Of a stretch of 64,000 nucleotides of DNA, positions 55,880 through 64,000 are shown piece after piece (the first letter of the stretch is position 1; every line of letters starts with the position of its first letter). The notes below the pieces were generated by a model. It was not told where the DNA came from, searched no databases, and saw only the letters and a program-made list of their open reading frames with translations. The translations under genes and the position numbers were made by a program. The DNA is from Diprion similis (Eukaryota; Arthropoda; Insecta; Hymenoptera; Diprionidae), in NCBI RefSeq assembly GCF_021155765.1, contig NC_060109.1, positions 6,416,001 through 6,480,000 of the forward strand, read 5' to 3'.

Positions 55880-58230
55880 AAACAGTTATATGATATCAAT
55901 GTATAGATGACTAAGGTTTTGGATGTCTGTCCTTTTGTTAACTGCATTGTTGTTGTTTCTACTGATGTGAAACATCTATTTTATACATCGTTTGTACCAG
56001 TTATTTTCAGTCGCAATTACTGTTGTGTTCTCAAAATCAAAATTATGTCCTGAATCTAGACTGTGTGAAGCTAAAGCGCAGCTGTCAAAATCATGGTTTT
56101 TAATTTTTGAGCGGTGGCCTGAAATTCTATTTTTTAAATTTTGTGATGATTGTCCTATGTATATCTTATGACAATCTTTACATTCCATGCGATAAACTGT
56201 ATTGATTTTTTGTTATGTAGGAGTTTTTGTTTTTGAATTTGTAAAAAGGTTGTGTGTGTTGTTAATGATTTTAAAAGCGACATCAAGATTTTCTTCTTTT
56301 AGTATGTTTTTGATTTTCATTGATAAACCCTGAATATATGGAATGGAAACTGTTTTTTTATCTGTTGTTTTTTCTATGCTCTTATTCCAGTCAATAGTGT
56401 TAAAGTGTCTGTGAATTCTTTCTTGTTTAATCTTGTTTATAAGTGTTGGTGGAAAGTTATTTTGGATTAAGGTGTTTTCTGTTAGTTTTAAATGTTTTTT
56501 GTAAAACTTTGGATTTGAAATGTGTAGGCGACGATCAAACAGTCCTATTGCTGTTGATATTTTGTGTTGTATGGGGTGTTTAGAATGAAAATTAATATAT
56601 CTGCCTGACCATGTATCTTTATGAAACCAATCGAGTATGATTCCATTGTTCGTGTTTATTAACGTCGTGTCTAGGAAATTGATCTTATTATTCTTTTCTT
56701 CTTCATATGTGAATTGAATTTTTGGGTGAAAACTGTTGAATTTGTTAAGTAGTGTGGTAATCTGGTCCTGTCGTACAGCTGTTATTATGTCGTCTACATA
56801 TCTGTAGTAAAATGGTAATTTAAAAGGAAAGTTGTTTATAATTTTGTTTTCCAGATGTTCTAAGACTAAATTAGCAACCACGGGATTCATGGGTGAGCCC
56901 ATGGCTACCCCAAAAATTTGTTTGAAGAATTGATTGTTGTGTATAAAGTAGCATGAATCCAAGATCAATTTGGTAGCTTCGATAAACTCCTTTTTGTTAA
57001 TGTTAGTGTATTTCTTAATCTCAGGCCATTTTTTAGTTATTATAGACATTACCAGTTTAGTCGGGACGTTTGTAAACAATGATATTATATCTAATGAAAT
57101 AAGCACGTGATCTGTTGGCACAATTTTTCCCTTAATGCTATTGACAAAAGACCAGGTGTCTTTTACATGATATTGAGAGTTGCGAATAATGTTGTAAAGT
57201 ATTGAACCACAAAATTTGGATAGTTTGTACGTTGGAGCATTTATGTTTGATACGATCGGTCTTAAAGGTACGTCTGTCTTGTGAATCTTTGGCTGGAAAT
57301 ATATCTTAGGTGGTAATGAATTGTGTATCTTCAAGTTTTTAGCTGTTTGTGAGTCAATGAACTTTTTTTGTTGCCATAGATTGATTGTGTCATTGATTTG
57401 TTTTTCAATTTTTTTTGTAGGATCTTTGTTTAGAGTTTGATACGTGTCCTTATCATACAATACATTATTACTTTTGTCAGTATAATCATTTTGATTCATT
57501 ATAACCGTTACATTGCCCTTGTCAGCTTTGGTGACGATCAAATCATTGTGTTGTTTTAGATATTCGTTAGCTTTTTTAAATTCTTTGATTTCTAGATCAT
57601 CTTTCTTGTTGTTTTTAGATGCCATTTTGTTATTAATGAGACACGCGACATTGGATCGTATTTTGTCCTTAACCATTGTGTTTTTTCCCAGAATTGCCGT
57701 TTCAATACTTGCTATGATTTCATCGACTGATAAATCATGCTTTTTACATGGAAGGCCATGTTTTGGACCAAAAGCTAAGGATTGTTTGACATCATGAGGG
57801 ATTTGTGTGCCTGTAAGATTAACAACCCAGTTTTCAGGAATCTTTGGTTGTGGTAATTGCTGTTTTTTCAGAATATTCAATTTTGCCATGTTCTGTGCTT
57901 TTATGATGTCAAATAATCTTTTGGCCTTTGCGTCATCAAGTGTGTATTTTTTTTATTCAAACTCTGTGTGTTTATTTGGTAAAAAAGAAACTATTTTTTG
58001 ATTTAATAGAGATTCAAGTTTTCTGACAGTGCGGTAGCAGTTGCTGATTTCACACGATAAGGCTGTCCGTTGTAGGTTGTGTAATGCATTAGTGAAGCTC
58101 TTATTACTAGATAAGTGATTTACTGACTTTATGTTAATTTTCAGAAATTTAGGGATGATTAGCAATTGCCTACATTTTAAAAGAAATTGTTTTCTGTTTT
58201 TTGCCTTAGCCAGTTTTTCTCTGTCACGCC
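55880..58230 (-). pseudogene. Penelope polyprotein: N-terminal region, RT, GIY-YIG
   Basis: One reading frame carries everything; there are no frameshifts. The N-terminal part reaches a TAA at 57953-57955. RT (57889-56213) contains LIVTKADKGN, KIYFQPKIHK, LISLDIISLFTNVP, GVAMGSPMNPVVANL and the catalytic YRYVDDI. A TAA at 56213-56215 separates it from the endonuclease, which has VYRMECKDCHKIYIGQSSQN and KNRISGHRS, then LASHSLDSGHNFDF. A TAG at 55976-55978 precedes the final residues to about 55,880. The endonuclease would nick DNA for target-primed reverse transcription. Frame upstream of about 58,230 runs through a TG microsatellite and is probably not coding. Confidence 0.88.
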
Positions 58231-58239
58231 AAATCCTCT

Positions 58240-58280
58240 TCGTCGATGTGTGTGTGTGTATGTGTGTTGATGTGTGCGGG
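58240..58280. repeat. (TG)n microsatellite
   Basis: GTGTGTGTGTATGTGTGTTG and neighbours; generates a His/Thr-rich artefact upstream of the Penelope frame. Confidence 0.85.
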
Positions 58281-58509
58281 TTGCGATTCCCCCGGTGTAG
58301 CGCTGGCATTGTGGAGAGAGAACGTCCACGGAATACATTAGGCTGCATAGGCTGCATCGGGCTCAACTACACTAGCCTCGCACTTGACTCACGCGCTCGG
58401 TCCCATCCGCGCTGTGATTGGTGGACTTCAAACGGCTCTAACTCAAAAACCGTTGCTTTGAAAAAAAATTGTCAAGAGTAATTTAAATCTTATTTCTTTG
58501 CAAAGAATC

Positions 58510-58555
58510 CGTCAGTGCCCGGTGGTCCCCGGGTACTGGGTCACCCTGTATATAG
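58510..58555 (-). mobile_element. Terminal sequence of an unidentified DNA element
   Basis: Inward from TA at 58,550 the minus strand reads CAGGGTGACCCAGTACCCGG. The CAGGGTGNCCC form next to TA resembles insect mariner-type or MITE ends. No partner end was found. Confidence 0.35.
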
Positions 58556-59344
58556 AAAAAAAAAGAAAAACGCGACCCTTCTTGGACCAGATATCATTGA
58601 GTTAACACAGCTAAATATTTTTTGACCTATTAACTTTTCAATCAGATCATCTGTAGTGTTTAAATAACTTATTTAGTTGACTTTACCAGAAAGAATTTAT
58701 TATGTTATCTACAGTAGCATCATTTTCACAAAATAACGATCGAAAAAAAATTTGTCATCCAGCTAAATGGATTCGGTTGTAGTTGTTTAACAACTTTTTT
58801 TTCTCCGAGTATAAAAGCCGGAAAACATATGCTTGAGCATGCTCGAACACGCGCGGGTTTCGCAAACTGCAACGAGCAACAATGTATATTTTAGGATTTG
58901 AGGATTTAAATAAATTAAGTTAGTTTTTCGATAATTAAAGGTTCAAATGACTGAGGTTCGGATAATCGAGGTTCTATTGTAAATAAAGGGCACTTGATCT
59001 GATATTTAACAAAGAATATTGATATTCTTAGAATATAAAATTTGAACTGCTATTCCTACATTTTTTTTTTTTTTTTTATTAGAATTAAGATATTATAGTA
59101 GGACATGATTTTTCGCATCCATCAGTGAATGCTTCATTGCAAGAGGGGGTTGAATACCTACCTGAGAAGAATATCCCCCTACCAAAGAGTGAAGACAAAA
59201 AAAAAAGAAAGACAGAACTTTCTTCCCTGCAATAGCGTATTATGATCGGAACCACAGTAGCTCACGACAGCTGAAACGGTATAAACAAACAAGACTAGAC
59301 GGGACGATCCCCACTCTGCTCTCGCCACACAATGACAGTTTCAC
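58556..59344. other. Interval without a supported gene
   Basis: AT-rich, with homopolymer runs (T17 at about 59,061) and short frames only. Confidence 0.5.
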
Positions 59345-59445
59345 ACCTACGTGAAGTTGGCCCTCCACTTTCGAAAAATCATTGTTTCGAATATTGTTCC
59401 AAATTGTTCTAGGTTTGTTCTACATTTTTCCATAACTTTATATTG

Positions 59446-61393
59446 TGTGACGTGGCGGGTCTACCAGCCCGTCACCGACCCGCACCTCCACTCCCAGGCG
59501 GCCGCGTCGAGCGCTCTTAAAGAGCAAGGGAGAGTCCTGCCGTGCCGCCAATGAACAACCAGAGTTAGCTTTAAGATTTATGTATTGTTGCTAATGCTTT
59601 TTGTTACTCCCCCAGCCCATTCTCTGAGGTGACCGCCACTGCCGCCGCCAATGCCGACGCCATCCAACGACCACCCTGCGCTGCCGTCGCGGGAAACTCG
59701 GAGGGACCACAGGACGACCGGCGTGGAGTTCGAAGCCCCGGACCCAGTAGTCGCGCTGTTGCTTGCTCGGACCTCGATGCCGCCAAGGACATACTGCTGC
59801 TGCCGCCCAGGGGTCGAGTTGCCTCCACCTGAGCCTCCGATAAGACCGGCCTTGCCACCCGGCACCCACAAACAACCGGACTCAGTCTCCCCCTGGGCTC
59901 GCCGATGCCGAGAGGACATTTCCGCCTTCGCCAGACCACCCTCGCAACCTGCAACACAGCGCGGCGAACAGACCAGCTGCCTAGGCTCCCGCCGGTCTCT
60001 CGCTGAACTACCTATCATCCCCTCCCGTAGCGCCACCGCGGGATCGCGATCGCCGAGGGCCGGCGGCCACCTCACTCTCCCTTGCGCCTCATTGTGATTA
60101 ACATTGAATGTAACGTAGAGAAACCGAGTGTTCGTTTGTCCCAAGTATTCTCGCCGAGAAATTGAGTAGACATGTTTGTGCCAATTTTGCATCGTACCGC
60201 TGTGCCGAGTAACTGCCGCCCGACTGTTGTTTTGGAAAGACGCTGTGTGCTGTAGAAAGGTAGGCTGCCGTTGCCCCGAGTCTCGCTGGCTGTAGATTCG
60301 CAACGGCCTCAGGCCATCTTTCGCTAGTAACAGGTTGCCGGCCGGCTTTGGTCGGCCATTTTGTATGAAAGCCCGCGAGTCTCGTGGTAGCTAAGCTTTT
60401 CTATTCGAATATATTGTTGATCTTGTTTGCTATTCTTATTTTATATTTACTATTAAATGCTCTGGTTGTTCATTCGGTAATTTTATGCCGTCTTATTGTA
60501 TCGCATAATTTGTAATAGATCGTGTACCGTACCGCTTCCCGGCCGCGTACCAAGTACGTGAGTGTGTGAGAGAGAGAGAATCTGTGAGTGAGTGTGTGCG
60601 CCCGTGCCGTCGTTGCCGAGCGTAACTACCACCGTCAAGCAGCGACAGGCGACCGTGCCGATATTATAGAAAAAGCGAAGAAGGATTATCTTGTATTTGT
60701 GCAACTGTTAGATTGTTAGCAAGTTTCTTTTTGGAATTGTTCTGCCTTGTTTTGAGTTTTGAAATTGTTAACGAATTCGCTCCACAACGATTCTGTACTT
60801 GCATGAGTTATCGAACTGTTACTGATTTTACGTCGCTTATTATTCGCCTAGTCGGTCGCTTGCCGCTCGTCGCTTCTAGCTATTACTGCTTGATTTTTGC
60901 CGTGTTATATTGAATTGTTCGATTTTTGTTGCTGTGTTATATTTCATTTTGTTTTATTTTTATTTATTTTTGAATTGTATCGAAGTGCCTTGCCGTAACG
61001 GCGTTGTTTGTTAATAAATGCTGGTAATTACATCTATAATCATTCGATTATCAACTATACTATTTCACCTTCGCGCCCACGTTCCCCTCACCACTAGCTA
61101 GTCGGCTGTTTTTTTTTGCTTGCCCCTGCTATAGCTTTGCTTTGAGATTTGGTTGTGTGAGTTTGGTTCGCCGTTCGAGTCGGCGAACGAATGCTACAGG
61201 ACGGTAAATTTCGAATCTGGTAAGAGTATAGTCTCTTACGGCTCTCTCGAGCCTGGCGCCCAACACCTGCTCTGCAGTGCCGTCAATTTTTATTTTTCCA
61301 TCTTTCTATTGCCGTGTTGGTCAACGCCATTTTTGTAAACGAGCCTCTGTGCCGACCCTGCTTTCCCCCGGGTGAAGTAAAAAGCCCGTTACA
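59446..61393 (+). repeat. Solo LTR (1948 bp) inserted in the 128-bp satellite
   Basis: It begins TGTGACGTGGCGGG and ends AAGCCCGTTACA, with target duplication ATTG at 59442-59445 and 61394-61397. AATAAA lies at about 61,013. GC-rich left third. TGGCGCCCAAC sits at 61254-61264, 129 bp before the end. Long frames on both strands (for example 59578-60303 minus) are composition artefacts. Confidence 0.85.
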
Positions 61394-61815
61394 ATTGATA
61401 TCTCACAGAACACAACTAGAAAATGCAAAAAACCGTTTTTTGACCGAGCCCCCCACTTTTAAAAAATCAAACTTTTTTTTGTTTTTCCAGTTTGTTCTAG
61501 TTGTTCTAAACATTGTTCCAAAATGGTAAAGTCGTAAGTCCAACAGTGGGCCCGCCATAGGGAAAAAAGGATTTTTGACTGGCCCTTCACTTTTTGAAAA
61601 TCCGACTTTTTTTGATTGTTCTATATTGTTCTAGCCGTATCAAACATTGTTCCAAAAGCACGATGTAGTAAGTCGAAACATGGGCTTGTGAAATTCAAAA
61701 AACGAGGTTTTCGGTTGCCTACATTTTCGAAAGTCAACTTTTCAACGTGTTACAAGCTGTTCTGATCGTATCAAATATTGTTCTAAAAGTACGACGTGGT
61801 GAGTCGTTGTTTAGG

Positions 61816-62386
61816 ACTGCAATGGTTACTTAAATTATAAGGATTAGACGAACGAACGTTTCGGTATGAAGGGCAGTGACTTATGAGTTATTCTAAACAG
61901 AACTCTTATTTAACAATTAACAGAAAGGGACGGATGCCCCAAAGACGAGAGACTAGCATCTTAGCATTTGTAAGAACTGTATCTTCAAATGTTTTGCGGG
62001 GTCTGCACCTTATGTGCCAGTCACTTGGGCAAAGACAGTTGAACAAAGTACAGCCCAGAGAGAATTTCCAGAAATTTGGGAAATTGCTTTCCCTTTCTTG
62101 CAAGAGGCGTCCTTACTTCAGGTGATGCTTCAGTTGAACACGAATGGCCAAACAACTAGAGTACACTCATTAAAAAGGTCATCAACTCAGAACTTCCATT
62201 CAGAACTTAATCATTATATATTTCAAACGAACATTTACTGAACTGTATCACCATATTCAATTTCAGAATTTATGCAAAAAATAATTACTTTAAACAAGAG
62301 TGGAATGGCAACCCTAGGAATTTCGAAGTATAAATTCTTAAGACCTCAGCGACCACGAACTTTAAACAGCGACAGTTGTAACATTG
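61816..62386. other. Unidentified segment between satellite units
   Basis: Overlapping short frames on both strands at 61,883-62,241 give no family. Nothing further can be supported. Confidence 0.35.
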
Positions 62387-62500
62387 GCTCGTAAAATATA
62401 AAATACGGGATTTCCGGTCACATACGTTTTCGAAAATCAACTTTTTAACGTGTTCCAAGTTGTTCCAGGCAGTCAACAATATCGCTGTATGATCTTAGAA

Positions 62501-63145
62501 ACAGCTTGATAACATTTTTTTGAATGAGACGGTCTTACATACGAATAATAAGCGTGAAATATTTTGCCATCCCATTTGATTCCAACGCTTGCTTCAGCCA
62601 GAAAAAATTTGGCTTTTCATTTTTGAGTCGCTATATCTTTATTTCTCTTTATCAAAAATAACCCCAAATCGGAACAGTAGTCTTAGTCAACGCAGTAGTG
62701 TCAGATTGGTTTCGGCGTCTTTTATTTTTTTTCCTTATTTCGTTGCGTTCAATACAATGCAGTACGGAGCACCACAATGGTAACCGCTCTTTGCGTTATC
62801 CAGAGCAGACGACGTGGACGTAGCGGATTTCCTGCTCCTTTCCTTTTTATTTTCATTTTTCTATGTAATTTCTGCATTTTCCTAATGCATTTAATTTCCG
62901 TACTTTATTGGAATTTTCGGTAAGTTTTTGAATCTAATTTTATTCCTTAATTATTCTATCATATTCTAAAAATTTTCGGATTTTGAGAATTGTGTGAATT
63001 TTTGAAATTTTTTCATTACGTATATGCACGGAGTGCTTGGGCTCTGTTACGACTTCAGCCCAGAACCTCTTGGCTGCTAGTACCCGCTGTCAGTTTCAGC
63101 TACATGAGCCTTACACACTTGGTGTGGAAGACGTCACTTATAACG
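62501..63145. other. Interval without a supported gene
   Basis: T-rich DNA; no recognised coding or repeat structure. Confidence 0.5.
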
Positions 63146-64000
63146 GGAGTAGTTTTCATCAGGTCATCTCCCTCGCGTGACCAATTTAATAAAAGATAAA
63201 GGAAAAACAGGAGTAGTTTTCGTCAGGTTATCCCTGTGACAGGAAAATAAAACCCTTCCTCGGCGTCAAAACTCGAATTGACTCCTCGAGAACTCGATCA
63301 ACCCCGAACCTCTATAATCGACACTAACCCTATTAGACTAAATATGACGCTCTACGAGGAAAGACTCACATTGTACATAACATAAGCACTTCTGTCGTAC
63401 ACGTTGTCGCAGATCGGCAACTAAGCGAAGACGCTAGATCGACGCAAGCCGGCTGCGCATAATTTACACCTTTACCTGTGAGTAGTCCTCGAGGAGTCTT
63501 TGCCTCGCTCAGTTGATTTCGACATACTATATACATAATTGTTCTGTGGAATCGTTTTGACCGTCTGTCGTCGATCAATTGGGATATTTCATCCGGTTTT
63601 GTCAAGTAGTGAGTAAATAAATTTATATACCTCCGCCTATACGCTTTTCTATGGTCTTGCAATTGCTTTTGATCCTCCACGTATCCTCCCTATGTTGTCT
63701 CTTCCATTTCAATAATCGAGCTAGTCGAGTTCTTTGTTTAATTATTTATTCATAAATGTCCGTATTTTGAAAGGAAATCTAGGTATTAGTTCCTCAAACT
63801 AATTGGCGCCCAACAAATTTATATATCCAATTAATTGATTAGCCTAGAGCCCTGTCAGCCGACGGATCACGGCCGCGGCAGGTGGTGTGTATTTTGTTTA
63901 ATATTCATCAAATTGTCTTTGTCAAAAAAATACACCGTCTCATCCCCCTCGCGTGACCAATTTGATAAAAGATGAAGGAAAACGGGAGTAGTCTTCGTCA
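63146..64000 (+). repeat. Minisatellite, 63-64-bp unit, interrupted by a solo LTR and running off the window
   Basis: GGAGTAGTTTTCRTCAGGTY starts at 63146 and 63210, and again at 63985. Subtracting the 708-bp LTR and 4-bp duplication puts the third copy 63 bp after the second. Units continue with CCCTCGCGTGACCAATTT and AAAGATRAAGGAAAA. Confidence 0.8.
63235..63942 (+). repeat. Solo LTR (708 bp) inserted in the minisatellite
   Basis: It starts TGTGACAGGAAAA and ends ACCGTCTCA, with target duplication TCCC at 63231-63234 and 63943-63946. Removal rebuilds a normal minisatellite unit, confirming the borders. TGGCGCCCAAC lies at 63804-63814, 128 bp before the end. Confidence 0.82.

Larger units (their letters stand above)
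55300..58370 (-). mobile_element. Penelope-like retroelement with GIY-YIG endonuclease
   Basis: RT and GIY-YIG domains in one frame on the minus strand, followed by a 3' region with a hammerhead-ribozyme-like sequence (55396-55434). The N-terminal segment FLLKCRQLLIIPKFLKINIK is also typical of Penelope proteins. Three stop codons interrupt the frame. The element's 5' border is unclear; coding resemblance begins near 58,200. Confidence 0.88.
59345..62500. repeat. Satellite-like repeat, unit about 128 bp, interrupted by a solo LTR
   Basis: Units lie at about 59345-59445, 61415-61558, 61559-61688, 61689-61815 and 62387-62500. Shared text is ACTTTTYGAAAATC, TTGTTCTA and AACATTGTTCCAAAA followed by CGACGTGGTAAGTCG-like ends. 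The LTR at 59446-61393 split the array. The stretch 61816-62386 between units is unrelated and may be another insertion. Confidence 0.7.

Noticed and set aside
58281-58366. His/Thr-rich extension of the Penelope protein
   Set aside because: It reads through a TG microsatellite and upstream DNA; Penelope similarity starts only after it.
59578-60303. 241-codon minus frame and 148-codon plus frame in the 1.95-kb solo LTR
   Set aside because: GC-rich DNA with frames open on both strands at once; no motif, and it lies wholly inside an LTR bounded by a target duplication.

Overview
This window looks like a transposon-dense stretch of an insect nuclear genome. The coding pieces have spliced introns with GT-AG borders, the intergenic DNA is AT-rich, and nearly everything recognisable is a eukaryotic mobile element: Polinton/Maverick, Tigger/pogo, BEL/Pao, Gypsy, hAT, ISL2EU and Penelope. 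The mix would suit a hymenopteran such as a parasitoid or gall wasp, but no host gene here proves the order. I see no rRNA, tRNA, CRISPR array or bacterial-type operon.

Layout. 1-8.6 kb: part of a Polinton, with cysteine protease, PLA2-domain virion protein, packaging ATPase, an unknown protein, integrase and a broken protein-primed DNA polymerase B. 9867-15908: a Tigger/pogo element with TA target duplication, 24-bp TIRs and six subterminal repeats; a 2.44-kb solo LTR (11789-14229) sits in its C-terminal coding tail. 17.4-20.9 kb: a decayed BEL/Pao element. 21.7-28.3 kb: low-density DNA with at most a few candidate host exons. 28306-40892: hAT element 1 with 8-bp target duplication CCCAGAAC. 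It carries a solo Gypsy LTR in an intron (30133-30574) and a complete Gypsy element of the same family (31594-40694) whose two LTRs look identical. 41409-51698: hAT element 2 (ZMYM1/DUF4371 type, target duplication TTCGTAGA), split by an apparently intact ISL2EU element (43337-47874, target AATT). 52.4-55.2 kb: broken hAT element 3. 55.3-58.4 kb: Penelope-like element with GIY-YIG endonuclease. 59.3-64 kb: two satellite-like repeats, each interrupted by a solo LTR (59446-61393 and 63235-63942).

The most unusual item is the complete Gypsy element. Between RNase H and integrase its polyprotein carries a Pro/Ser-rich linker with basic clusters and two macro (ADP-ribose-binding) domains. The first closely resembles the TARG1/Poa1p type and the second is degenerate. 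This is the slot where some lentiviruses carry dUTPase. Gag and pol are linked by a canonical -1 slippery heptamer, TTTAAAC, in correct phase. A reading-frame break inside gag makes this copy's activity doubtful despite its matching LTRs.

Target duplications were read directly from the sequence and fix most element borders to the base. They give relative ages: each inserted element is younger than its host. All function assignments come from motif recognition by eye; no database search was run.
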